Source: Protopterus annectens
Taxonomy: Eukaryota > Chordata > Ceratodontiformes > Protopteridae
Length of the DNA stretch: 64,000 nt
Direction of reading: 5' to 3'
Assembly (NCBI RefSeq): GCF_019279795.1
Contig: NC_056733.1
Coordinates: 1,420,690,300-1,420,754,299, forward strand
The position numbers and the translations under genes are program-made. The notes beneath the pieces are model-generated. The model made no database searches. It had not been told where the DNA came from and saw nothing but the letters and a program-made list of their open reading frames with translations. Shown here in pieces: positions 44,630 through 55,857 of the stretch. Within the stretch, counting starts at the first letter, position 1. Each line of letters opens with the position of its first letter.

Positions 44630-47085
44630 GATCAACTGTCACGTTCACCCTCAAAAAAATTTGCTGCCATATATATTCCTCCTGGCAATAATGTACCTAT
44701 TCTAGAATCCAGTATATCCTGGATCTCTCAACATTTGCACTAAGACAGTCATACTAGGAGACTTCAACATTAATTGGAATAAACTGTTACTATATTCTCC
44801 CACTCTTAGTGGCAACCACTATAGTTTCAGTCAACTTATCACAACAGCTACCCATATTAACAAAAACACCTCCTCAACTCTAGATTGGATGCTGTGACTG
44901 CCTTCCTACTTTCATTCAAAGGCTGCATTCCCACACCACCAAAACTACCTCTATAGAGAATGCCGCAGTCTGGCTAGTTTTAATGAGGAAGCCTTTAATA
45001 ACCGACTCTCTAGTTAATTGGTCACACCTGTATGACCTTCCTCTAAATGGTGCTGTTCTTGAGTTCAGCAGTACTTTCCTTAACATACTAAACACCCTAG
45101 CACCGTTAGAAAAATTAATCAAAACAAATCCCACTCCCTGGCTCACCAGAGACGCCCTGTCCATAGTGAAACTTGGAGACGGTGCTTGGAAGCAATGGTT
45201 AAAATCAAAGTCCTCCTCTCTCCTCCTTAAATTCAAAGAACTAAGAAATCTCACAACAAAAGCACATTATTCAGGACAAGAAAAAATATCTGTCAGGAAG
45301 CCCAATCTACCCACCACTCAAACCCTAAAAAACTTTGGCACACCATGAACAAGATTCAACACTCCGGGAAGCCTACTACTCCAAACCCTCGAAACTGCAA
45401 CTTTGCTTAACACTTCAGATTCCATCTGTAAACTAACTTAACTCCTGACCAAAGCCAAACACAATCCCCCACCACCTGCAATGCCTCCCCACTGCCTTTT
45501 CCCTAAAACCCATCTCCACTGCCTATATAAAATCCCTCTTACTCAAACTTAAACCATGTTCTCCTTCCTTTGACAACCACAAATTCTCAAATTTGCAGCT
45601 AATATTATTGCATATCCTGTCTCTATTCTTATAAACTGCTCTATCAAAGAATCCACTATCCATGACATCTGAAAATCCTTCTGTACTATTCCCCTTCACA
45701 AAGGAGGTAACTCCACTGATCCCTCCAACTATCGACCCCATAGCCATCCTTCCCCTGTCTCAAAAATCCTATTGAAATGCATTTGTAGACAACTTCTCAA
45801 ATACCTACTGCAGGAAAACTTTTTGAACCCCTCTCAACATGGCTTCAGGCCTCATTACAACATCTCCACAGCCCTTCTATGCTTCACCTAGTCCATTGTT
45901 GAGGTTAGAGATGGCAATAAGCTGGTGTCATGTCTTTTCTGGACCTTTCCAAGCCATTTGACACCGTGTCCCACCCTAAGCTCCTATCTAAACTGTCCGA
46001 TCTCAACCTCTCCTCTTCCACTATCCTCTGGTTAAAATCAAAAACTTGGTCTACTGTATAGAAACTGAAAAATATCTATCCACTACCTTGAAGACTTCTC
46101 TTGCCCAAGTCTACCTCCTTCCCTACTTACTCTACTCATCTCCTATATTTACCCACCTGCAAGCCAACCTTCTAGCCAAACTTACAATCAAACTGCTAGA
46201 TTTGCCTGTAACCTCCCTTACACCCTCACTCTTAAACAAGTACATTGGCTTGCATTCCCTCGGCTACTCCAACTATCTCTGCTACAAATGGCCCATTCAC
46301 TAATTAATAAACCCTTAGACCATCCCTCTCTGTCTACTCTTGTATCCCTCTACACTCCGTAGCTCAGAACCGTTCTTACTCATCACCTACAAATCAAACA
46401 AATCAACAGACAGATTGATGTATAAAAGCTGTATAAAAATGCTATGTAAAAGCTCAATATCCATACTTGGAATGCATATTACTGGGAAGCTTGTTCCATC
46501 AAGTCTACCTCGTGCTTCAAAAAAGAACTAAAAAAATACCTTGCTAATTCACCTTCCTGCTTTTGCCACCACCACCCCACCTAACTCATACTTCCTTAAT
46601 ATGTTCTTAACATGCTTTCCTTAAGAAAATATAACAAATGTACAAACTCTGTCTCTCTCACACTTTACTAAACAGCTGTATACTTTTTCACTGTCTTTTT
46701 CTTCCAAAATAAAATTCTTACTTAATTCTCATTTCCATTTATGCATCTGTCTCCCTGTTTCTAACTCACTATCTTTTTTAACACCTTTCGTATCTGTTCA
46801 AGCCTTCAAGTTTTGACAGGTATATTTTCTGGTTTATTTCTTATGTTAATAAGAAAACTATTTTTTGAACTTTTGTATATAACGCTTGTGCTCTGTTATC
46901 TTTATTTTCATCATTTTGTATTCATTTGTATATTGCATGTATGTCTGTTATTATATCTTAATATTTCTTGTATAGCTAATATATTTTTTTGTGGAGCTTT
47001 TCTCCTCGGGTCTCTGCTGAAAATGGGTCATTGGCCCAGTTGGACTAACCCGGTCAACAAAACAATTAAATAAAATCTCATGGGT
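44630..47085 (+). mobile_element. L2-like LINE, endonuclease to 3' end, heavily decayed
   Basis: Broken frames give an endonuclease start (AAIYIPPGNNVP), then VILGDFNINWNK and STLDWML. RT-like blocks follow: LHKGGNSTDPSNYRP near 45,700, then LNPSQHGFRPHYNISTALL near 45,830. At 46,046-46,303 come YLLYSSPIF and SLHSLGY-type C-terminal sequence. The 3' UTR at 46,985-47,080 has GGAGCTTTTCTCCTCGGGTC, CTGCTGAAAA, CCCAGTTGGACTAACCC and GTCAACAAAAC. Many stops and indels are present. Family relation to the copy at 47.9-49.5 kb is clear; L2-like is by eye. Confidence 0.8.
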
Positions 47086-47089
47086 GGAT

Positions 47090-47855
47090 GGTAAAGGTGG
47101 GGCTTGAAAAACTGGTATAAAGAAATAGACTGTTTAAGGTGTGTATTGAGAAGGCGGACACCAAATTGGACAGATAGTAAGGTATGGGATGAAATAACTA
47201 CAACGCTAGGAATTCAAGCAAGCGAGGTAAAAGCATTTATGCATATAAATAGACATTTGTGGCATAAACTTTTTCAAAGATTATGAGAAAAAATGTACAC
47301 CATGGAATTCACATGTATTTAAAGCCTTTTATAGGGAAATAAAGAAAAATACTATACAATTTAGGACTGAAGTAGAAAAAGAGACTTTTTTAAAAAGATC
47401 ATTAAGTTTTGTAAAGATGTATTGGATTTGTCAAAATTATATGAGAGAGGTTTGTGGACTGTGGTGTGAGATTGTAATGTGATTTTTGAGATTGGAAAAT
47501 GAAAGTGTTCTGCATATACAAGTATTATAATTGTTGAAGGAAACAGATTGCATGGTGAAAATTGGGACAGCCTAAAACATGTTTATGTGGAAAAACTGAT
47601 TAATTAGTAGTTGTGTTAAAACGTGTTTTTCGTTTGGAAAGATGGGTCATGATGCAAGAAACTGTGAACTGAAATGTTATAAATGTAATATAATGGTACA
47701 TTTGGGGGTAATGTGAGGAAAAAGGAAGTGAGATAGGGTCAGAAATAATAGAGATATTAATAGATCAAGGTCAGCGGAACAAATTTGTAGAGAGAGAGCT
47801 AGAAACAGTAGAAACACAAGTAGAAAAAGTTAGTATGTCAAAGATTATGCACTAT
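47090..47855 (+). pseudogene. Tx1/L1-like LINE, ORF1 region with CCHC knuckles, decayed
   Basis: Reading frames near 47,600-47,710 give CVKTCFSFGKMGHDARNC, then CYKC, then MVHLG, which are two zinc-knuckle-like motifs (one C-x-x-C...GH....C). Tx1-clade LINEs have an ORF1 with such knuckles (established). The earlier open frame 47,104-47,286 (KNWYKEIDCLRCVLRRRTPNW) belongs to the same strand. The region has frequent stops. It is cut at about 47,856 by the L2-like insertion and the element continues after 49,465. Confidence 0.55.
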
Positions 47856-47893
47856 GTGAGGTAGTGAAGGAAACAATTCCTTCACTACCTCAC
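47856..47893. repeat. Perfect 17-bp palindrome at a LINE 5' junction
   Basis: GTGAGGTAGTGAAGGAA (47,856-47,872) is followed after the 4-base loop ACAA by its exact reverse complement (47,877-47,893). The right arm is the 5'-most sequence of the L2-like copy and the left arm belongs to the flank. It marks the join between host LINE and insertion. Confidence 0.95.
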
Positions 47894-49462
47894 CATAAAT
47901 AATCTTCTCTCTATTACCCAGCACGGCTTTCGCCCCCATCACAGTACGACCAGTGCTCTCCTCTCCTTTGTTGACTCAATAGCAACCGCAACAAGAAACT
48001 TATATCCTCTGCTCCCTTTCTTGACTTATCAAAAGCTTTCGACATGGTCAATCACCAATTATTGCTCCACACCCTGCAAACCCTTCATCTTGACAAATCA
48101 GCACTAAACTGGTTTAAGGACTACCTAGCTGACCGGCAACAAGCAGTCCAATGGCTAAATAGTCTATCTCAACTGCTGCCCAACAACATTGGGGTTCCTC
48201 AAGGCTCCATACTTGGTCCCCTTCTTTTCTCTGTTTTTATAAATGATCTGTACTCTGTTATCCCCCCAGCCACCTGCATTCAATATGCAGATGACTCTAC
48301 CCTGATCTGCTCTGACCTCTCTCTTCAGAAACTCCCAAGCAGCCACCCAACAATGTTTTGCCACAGTCGAAAAATGGTTCTCTGACCTGAAACTCATCCT
48401 AAACCCAACTAAAACCAAGTTACTTCTATTCTTCCCCTCGCCTACAACTCCTATAGCACAGGAACCTCAACCTGTGAATCATAGGACCTTCTTTGTTGAA
48501 TCCTTTAATGGCACCATCATAGAGCCCGTCTCCCACACTAAACTATTAGGTATCACTATTGACCATAAGCTCAAATTTGACATGCACATTGCCCATAAGT
48601 CAGTTAACAAAAAATTAGGCTCAATGTACAGAATCAGGAATTGTCTTACTCCTCATGCAAAATTAACCATTGCCCGTACTCATCTCCTCTCCACACTATT
48701 ATATGCCTCCCCAATATTCTCCTTCCTCAATAAACGTGAGCTTAACAACCTCTCCACTACCTACCATCATATTGCCAGATTCATTACAGGAACACCCTAC
48801 CGTACCCACCATTGCGTCAACCTTAAGAAACTTGACTGGCTAGAACTGCCTAATCTCCTCAAATTTAATCAACTCATTGAAGCTTTCAAAATAATTAATC
48901 AACCCGATAAAACCCCAGCCCTGTCCAAAATCCTGACCCCCTACTCCAACTTAAGCTGCCTTCGATCCGCAAACAGGAATCGGGTAATGACTATCAAATC
49001 AAATAACGCGGGAGGTGATGCTCTTTATGCTAACTCTATTGGGAAGCAATGGAACTCACTCCCAAACAGTCTTAGACTCATGACTTCCCTTAACCTATTC
49101 AAAAGTAATCTCCGAGAAATACTTAAGTCCCAATGGTTATGCCCATGTCTAAACCCTGATTAAATCCAACACGTCCCATAGCTCTTCTCTCTTCTCCCTT
49201 TCAAGAGCTTATATTGTATTTTTTACTTCCTTAATCGCACACATGTCATGTGGCCAATTCTACAAAAGTTATGTTCAAACTACTAGCTTATATATATTGA
49301 TGTCTCCTTGTTTCTGTTGTTTCATTATGTCTTCTTTTATCGTATTGTATTGTTATTATTTTCCTAAATTTGGGAGCTTTTCTCCCCGGGCCTCTACTGA
49401 AAAAGGATATGTATCCAGTTGGACTAGCCCGGTCAACAAATGTAAAATAAAAAAATAGTATG
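47877..49462 (+). mobile_element. L2-like LINE, 5' truncated, RT to 3' end, best-preserved copy
   Basis: RT blocks are ITQHGFRPHHSTTSALLSFVDS, a frameshift, then FDMVNHQLLLHTL, NIGVPQGSILGPLLFSVFINDL and the active site IQYADDSTLIC. A second frameshift (about 48,360) follows. The last 229 codons (48,474-49,163) are open: HTKLLGITIDHKLKFDMHI, AKLTIARTHLLSTLLYASPI, LDWLELPNLLKF, GKQWNSLPNSLR and LFKSNLREIL. The 3' UTR ends in the hairpin-forming tail GGAGCTTTTCTCCCCGGGCC...AGTTGGACTAGCCCGG and GTCAACAAATG, then A-rich. It is inserted in the Tx1/L1-like LINE. Possible diverged target duplications (TAGTATGT-type) lie at 47,831 and 49,456. Confidence 0.9.
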
Positions 49463-49464
49463 TT

Positions 49465-51093
49465 AGACAAATTATTATAAAAAGATAATATGAATGAAGA
49501 ACTTAATATAGATAAGGATGAGGCAGAAGAGTAAGGGCTAAGTAGTAGGATTTTAAATGGAATATAGTTAAAACGTAAAATAAATTCTATTGGTAAAAGG
49601 GTGCACGAGAGGAAAAGGAAAATTACAGAAGGATTTAAAAAGGAAAGGATGAGTATGATTGCAATAAGACAATATTACTTGTAAAGTCCTAGCACCTAAT
49701 GGTAATAGTTTAAAGCGTTGAGAGTAGCATTTTGAGTTCTGTAAAAAGCAGGAAAGTAGTCTTATACTAGAAGACATTAGGTTTTTATTGCAAGTAAAGA
49801 GGCATTAAACAGATGTATGGTGGGGAAAATGTTTGAAATTTAGGAAGAGAGTTGTTCAGGGATTCTTGTTCTGAATAAAGATACAGTAAAAGATGTAGAT
49901 ATTACTTTTGCTATAGTAATAGAATCACAGTTATTGCTGTAAGATGGGTCAAATTATTAGGATTATTTCAATTTATGTATACATAAGAGAGATGAGATTT
50001 TAGAAACATTGGTCAGTATGTAGCAATTAATAAGGAAATAATTGTAATAGGAGATTTTAATTGCAAATTGACAGCAGAAAAAAGTGCATGATAAATTAGC
50101 ATGTGATATAAAGTATGGACAATTAAGAATTTTGAAGCAAAAGACATGGGCATATAGTAGAGCAGGAAAGAGAACAGTACTAGACTATATTAAATTTCAG
50201 AAAGTATACTAATAGTAGAAGAAGGTTTTCTGGTGACAGGTTTTTCAGATCATTGGTTAATTTGGATTATTTTAAAAGGAAATTCTGAGTATAATAGAAT
50301 AGAAAATGGTTTAAAAAGGGTAAATGATGTGAAATGGGATGATGTATGGAAAGTGGACATTTAAGTCATGGTAGGATCATGTGGAAATTGTTTTATAAGG
50401 ACTGGTCAGAGTGAAACAGAAGTATAAAAGGAGTTGTGTAATAAGAAGAATAGATGTGGAAAAATAAAGTATAAGAAAGTAATGATGCTGTTGACTGCTT
50501 AGAAAAGAATGACTGAAAATTTTTATTAAGGAACAGGTTTTTGTTTTTAAAGATTAGAACATTTATTGTACAAGCAAAGATACTTTTACAAGAAAAAAAA
50601 GAAATTGTACCATATTAGAGTAAAATAAATAAAACTAATAACAGTGTAGAGAGACACATTAAGGACTAATTAGGCAGAATGTGCAGTACACAAGAGAACA
50701 TTATAGAACTAGTAAAAGACTGTATTAAGATATTTTTATTCCCTGTCCTTTAAATAAATAAGAAATGGAAGGTATGTACCCTTATAATTTGGAAAAGAAA
50801 GTTGTGATTAGCATTAGAACAGGTCCTAAAAGCAGTGACTATATTATCAGCGACAGTACTTGATGGAATAGAGTACGGGATGTATAAGAATATAACATTA
50901 AATAAAATGGTGTATAAGGATATTAAATGGATGGCTGGATAGAGGGTTTTTAAGTAAAGAATTGTGTAGTGGTGTTAAACTCCTATGGGGAAAAAGGTGA
51001 TAAACGGGAGTTACAGAATTGTAGAACAATAGTATTAAATAATACAGATTATAAATGTTTTATGAAAATCTTACAAAAAAGTAGCAAAGTTAC

Positions 51094-51149
<56 letters not shown>

Positions 51150-52440
51150 TATAAAAGAAAAACTGACTCAGTATTTATTATTGATGATCAGGGAGTTTAG
51201 TAGATGATTTACTGTGTATAAATGTCCATACAAAATGAATGGTAGGGAATTTAATGCAAAGCATTTGATTCAATTCACTTTTCTGTATTATGGGAGCTAT
51301 TTGAAGTTTATAATATACAAGTAAAAAGATTTAAAAAAAAGTTTGTGTTATGGTATATAGGTACAGTATAATTAAAGCATTGGTAAATGGGAGGTTAAGT
51401 GAAGATGTACAGCTTGAGAAAGGTATTGGACAAGGTTGTCTGAGTGGTATAATATTTGTATGTGTAATGAATGTGATAACACATAACGAATAAAGAAATG
51501 GAAAGTATGAGTTATTTCTAACGAAGGGATAAAGATGCTGATTTTGTTAACATGCGCCAATGTTGTTACAAAAGATGGGATAAGTATGTGTATATTGATA
51601 AAGTATTTACAAGAAGTTATACATGTAATAGGATTTTCAATAAACAAAAAAGTAAAAGATTCGGTTTTAGAGGGATGATAGGAATTCGATTTAATATGAC
51701 AAAATAAAAATATTTAGAGTAAGTTTTGGGAAGCAAGAACTTTTAATTTTTCTTTCCATGTTTCTATAGAAGAAATGAAAAATACTTGTGTGTTTTAGAA
51801 ATCATTTAGACTTTCATTTAAGAAAATTGTTTAATTCTTTTCTGTTATCTAGAATTGCTTATTTAGTAGGTGTTTTATGTAGTCCTTTGACATTTAAGAA
51901 AAGAAGTGTATAATATATATTACGAATTTGGTGTTTCAGGTTGAATCCAGTGAAAAGGAAGATTTTGTAAGTTATAAGGAAAAATGAGGTTTAGGGTTAA
52001 TAGACCCTATAGTTTATACAGCATCATTACATTTGTATAAAGTAACTAAATGCTTAAAGGATAAGGATATTGCTCTTCTAACACGGATATTAAATTCGAA
52101 GTGTAAAATGGAATTGTTATAAACTTTTTAATTTTAAAAGGAGAGTATTGCTGTAAAACAAGTTGTCATGGTAAGATTATGCATTGGAAGATAAATGTTG
52201 GAGATTGAAAATGGGAGGAAATTATGGAATAATAATATTATGAAAAAGTATTCTTATATATCCATGGCAAGAGTTACATGAAGAAAGACTGCAATTGATG
52301 GAAGAATAGGAAGATGTAAAGACATGATATAGTGTCAAGATTTCTTATGGAGGTTGACAATCCAATACTTGCCAGTAAAGGCGACTATGCCTTTCAAAAG
52401 TAAAAAAGAATTTGCATTGTATTGAATTTGAAATTAGGGA
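49465..52440 (+). pseudogene. Tx1/L1-like LINE, endonuclease and RT region, heavily decayed
   Basis: Across many broken frames I can read an endonuclease block IVIGDFNCKLTA (near 50,040), VLDYI (50,180) and TGFSDHWLIW (50,238). RT blocks include ALEQVLKAV (50,815), YGEKGDKRELQNCRTIVLNNTDYKCFMK (50,980-51,070, quoted here only in part by family pattern), FDSIHFSVLWELFEVYNI (51,270) and GIGQGCLSGIIFVCV (51,425). SINKK near 51,640 is the thumb. The QGC-type RT box and the GDK..L.N.R..L pattern are those of L1/Tx1-clade LINEs, unlike the GVPQGS of CR1/L2. The active-site aspartates are no longer readable. It extends to about 52,440 and is followed by a SINE. Confidence 0.65.
51101..51147. repeat. 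(TA)n microsatellite, 23 units
   Basis: A pure TA run of about 47 bases lies inside the decayed Tx1/L1-like LINE. Confidence 0.97.
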
Positions 52441-52459
52441 GCATGTTTTTCAGGGTGTA

Positions 52460-52793
52460 CCACGGTGGTGCAGCGGTTAGCGTTGCTGCATCACAGCAAG
52501 AGGTTCTCCGGTTCGATCCTCGGCTGGGGTGCCTTCTGTGCGGAGTCTGCATGTCCTCCCTGTGGTCGCGTGGGTTTCCTCCGGGTGCTCCGGTTTCCTC
52601 CCACATCCCAAAGACATGCTGTAGGTGGATTGGACACTCTAAATTGGCCCTAAGTGTAAGTGCGAGTGTATGCCTTCTGTGGAAGGTTTGGCGCCGGGCT
52701 GGCAGCTCGACACCATAAAACTCCACTGCCAATCATGAGCGGACAGTGATCCGCTGTGGCGACCCCTAACCGGGAAAAAGCCGAAAGAAGAAG
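52460..52793 (+). repeat. V-SINE-type SINE, young, with 14-bp target duplication
   Basis: The flanking duplication TTTTTCAGGGTGTA is perfect (52,446-52,459 and 52,794-52,807). The tRNA-derived head has GGTGGTGCAGCGGTTAGCG (A box) and GGTTCGATCCTC (B box). The V core follows (CGTGGGTTTCCTCCGG, GTGCTCCGGTTTCCTCCCAC, AAAGACATGCTGTAGGTGGA). The tail is GTGGCGACCCCTAACCGGG and AAAAAGCCGAAAGAAGAAG, which resembles the tail of fish V-SINEs and their partner LINEs, and differs from the tail of the copy at 43.0-43.3 kb. Low decay and intact duplication mean recent insertion. Confidence 0.95.
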
Positions 52794-52807
52794 TTTTTCA
52801 GGGTGTA

Positions 52808-54103
52808 AAAACATTACAGAAAAATATTTTAGATTTTTATTAATTTGGAGGGATTCACAGAAATTAAGTATGGACATGCTTGAATTTGGATATTATAAAA
52901 AAACAAAAGTAGAAATTCTGTAAAAATTCATAAAAAAATGCTTTATACTATAAGGTTGATTTGAAATCATAGGGTGAATGAAATTGTTTAATGAAAATTG
53001 GGATTTGGCTGTGATTCTTAAAATAAGTCTGGGTTATGGAAGTTGGAGTTGGGGACAAAGTAAAATATGATTTCTTTTCAGTACCAAATAGCAAATGCAG
53101 ACTATGTAAACACTATTTTCTCTAAATGTGCTTCCTTTTTTTCCTGTCGTACAGAGATGCCTGATTTTCCCTCCCATTGTGGCTTACTTTAAAATGCTGC
53201 AGAGTTGCATGGCATGATGCCACTGCTGTTTCATTTTCTGAGTCCCCGATTTTCTAATCCTAGGCCAGCTGGAAGAGTGTTCTTGTTTTGTTATCTTTTT
53301 GTGTCACTGATGATCACATTTCTAATATTTTACATTGCCTGTTACAGTTAACATACCCATGTTAAGGCTAGTTACTGCTACCGTGTGTACTTCTCCACAG
53401 GCTACATTTGTACTTTCCTTGTTACAGTAATTCCATAAATGTACCCATCTTAACAGTTATTGCAAGTATATGTACTTAATGTGGGATATCTGGACAGTCG
53501 ACCCTCACCATTTAGTAATGGTAGCAGTGTGTTTTTCATGTAAATCCGTGCTTCCAAACCAGATAATGTTGTGACTGGCCACAACTGCAGAAAAGATTGC
53601 AGAATTTCACAACTTAAGACACTGATGTCATGGATTATTTTCTGTAGTATTTCCTCTCCCTTGTAGTTTCTTGTCTTTCAGGAAGACGTGACGGAGTCTT
53701 CTAGTAGATGGGTGTTACAACACGCACATTTTGAAACACCGTCTGTCACAGTACTATATGAGTTTGTGACTTCAGAGGAGTCCACCTTTTTTTTGTGACA
53801 TCGGCTGTATGGTTTTAGAGGTATATAGATGTAAGCTGTTGTATGTTGTGTTTTGTTTGTGCGTGTGTTTGTGTTTTATACATTTAACTGATATGTAATG
53901 TGCATGTGTATATCCATATATAGTGCCTTTCAGTGTTAAGTGAACTAAATGGGTTGCAAGTAATACAAATGGTGGGGGAAAATAGGGACTGAATGTTTGA
54001 GAAGTGGCATGTTGAATTTCTAGACCTTTCCATATCTGTCATAAGAGACTGAGGATAATACAATTGTGTAAGTCGAACTTCTCATAACTGTAGATGTTCA
54101 GCT
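52808..54103. other. Unassigned sequence
   Basis: No gene is supported. A strong acceptor-like site (TTTCTTGTCTTTCAG near 53,681) is followed by 40 open codons, but no donor or partner exon is seen. Two loosely similar 45-bp stretches (TGTTACAGTTAACATACCC near 53,341 and TGTTACAGTAATTCC near 53,420) suggest a small duplication. Confidence 0.35.
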
Positions 54104-54618
54104 GATCACTGCTGCAGTAGCTTTAGCTATATGGGTTATATCCTGCCAAGAATGAAACTGCTGGACAGCTTGCAAAACTTTAGGGCACATTCCACGTGCC
54201 CAGGCTGAGTTGACTAAAAGACAAGTTTTGGTGCAAAGCCCATCGGAGCTTTCCTGCCAGTGGAGAGAGAGAGAGGCTGAGCCCTGAAAGGACAATGCTA
54301 GGAATAACAAAAACAAATGTCTGCACCCGGGCCCAAAAAAAAAAAAAAACATAGCAAAACACAAGGGGGGTGGAAGGAGGGAGTGGCTACTTCGGGTCTA
54401 TATTATGTTGTCGAAAGGGGTTTTCATCAAACGCCTTTTCATTGAAATATAAACATCGAACTACCAAAACTCTGAACAGCCACTTCAGCAAATTTTTTTC
54501 CCAGGGCAAAAATCCCTTGGCCAGCCAAAAACAAAACAAACTGTCAGACCCTGTGAAGTGGGTGGCTTCGCCCCCTACATCCCCCCCCCCAACTAAATAT
54601 ATCCACTCAAAGATTGCA

Positions 54619-55119
54619 CTAGAGTGGAGGAAAGGGCAAATTCCTGACTGCAGCCAAGCAATTTGATATCTGAGGGGGAAAAAACGCAGCTTCCTGTTCA
54701 GATTCAGAATCTTGACTTTCTTTAGGAAAAGAGGAATCCTTCTTTCTTTTACCATAAACTACTATACAGAAAGGCTCAGTGTCCTGATTTAAACTGTGAG
54801 CCAGCACCATTAAACTGTTCCTGTCAAAAAAAATTTTAGGAGGGGTAGGTTTGTAAATGGAGCAAACTGTGTTACTGTTAGCAGCAGCTACTTCCCCAAG
54901 GATGGGCACATCATTCTGACACAACAGGGAAACCTTTGCTGTTCCTCTCCCAGGACTGACAGGAATGGCTCTTCTTTGCACACTGAGGGCACTCCCCACA
55001 GTCACATAGGATGTGGCTAACCCCTGGCCCATAGTGGCGGTTGATTCTACACTAGAATGATCTGGGGTAAAAGATGAGTGGTCAGAGGTACAACAAATGG
55101 ACACCTGCAGCTGGGGCAA
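54619..55119 (-). CDS. Open frame of unknown function between inverted repeats
   Basis: 167 codons are open without a stop on the minus strand, but the first codon is TTG. The first in-frame ATG is at codon 30 (ATMGQGLATSY), giving about 137 residues. Composition is protein-like: VSLLCQNDVPILGEVAAAN, then KIFFDRNSLMVLAHSLN, then a basic/acidic tail with GKRKKDSSF and SESEQE. No domain, signal peptide or membrane segment is recognised. A frame of this length can occur by chance in 64 kb. Its position within the inverted repeats makes an element-encoded remnant possible, as does a host exon. Function is unknown. Confidence 0.25.
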   Translation of the reverse strand: MPQLQVSICCTSDHSSFTPDHSSVESTATMGQGLATSYVTVGSALSVQRRAIPVSPGRGTAKVSLLCQNDVPILGEVAAANSNTVCSIYKPTPPKIFFDRNSLMVLAHSLNQDTEPFCIVVYGKRKKDSSFPKESQDSESEQEAAFFPPQISNCLAAVRNLPFPPL

Positions 55120-55430
55120 ATTGCTAGCCTACTGTGGTGTTTACTTAACTTTTTCTTTTTGTGGCCTGAAGAACAACCAACCAGTAGTTTGTTCCATGGT
55201 CAAGCAGAAAATGGTACACATTTCCCAGTGAAGACAAGCAGCCAGTGCTGGTAAAACTGCCAGTTCACAGAAATTTTGGATAGAAAATCACTTCGTAAAA
55301 GGCAGCTCCCAAATGGGAAAATAAACACATTTTTTCTGGAGAAAATGTTTCAATTATTTTGCACTACTTTTAAACTGGCAGAAACAAGTGCTTTGTTTTA
55401 AAGGAACCTTAGTCTCAAGATGGTGTGTTA

Positions 55431-55857
55431 CAGTAGAGAGTTTATTATCTGAACTAATTGGGACCTAGGGTAGTCTGGATAATCAAACATATACTTGAAC
55501 CGGAAGAAAAACTAACTTCTAAAATCTTTTTTTTTTTTTTTTTTTTTTTTTTCTGCATGCAGGAATGCACTTTTCAACCATTCAGTGATTCCAGTGGACA
55601 ATAAAGAATATTTTTCGCACATGAGCTGGCTACAAGCTCAAAAAACATGCTCAAGCAAATGCGTATAATGTTTGCATATTCAGACTTTGATTTTTCCTAC
55701 CCAAAATCTTTGGAAGGCTGAGCTGGCTACAAGCTCAAAAAACATGCTCAAGCAAATGCGTATAATGTTTGCATATTCAGACTTTGATTTTTCCTACCCA
55801 AAATCTTTGGAAGGCTGGGTTGGATAATTGACATTTTGGATAATCGAGACTCTAATG
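55431..55857. mobile_element. Tigger/pogo-like MITE with TA target duplication
   Basis: Left end CAGTAGAGAGTTTATTATCTG, right end inverted CATTAGAGTCTCGATTATCC, both flanked by TA. The CAGTAGAGTCTCGATTATCC-type terminus is that of Tigger/pogo relatives (established pattern). The interior has a T-run (55,527-55,552) and an exact 97-bp tandem duplication (55,623-55,719 and 55,720-55,816). There is no coding capacity. Confidence 0.75.

Noticed and set aside
53682-53804. Coding exon after a strong acceptor-like TTTCTTGTCTTTCAG
   Set aside because: About 40 open codons follow and end in a stop. There is no donor, no upstream partner in phase and no recognised protein.
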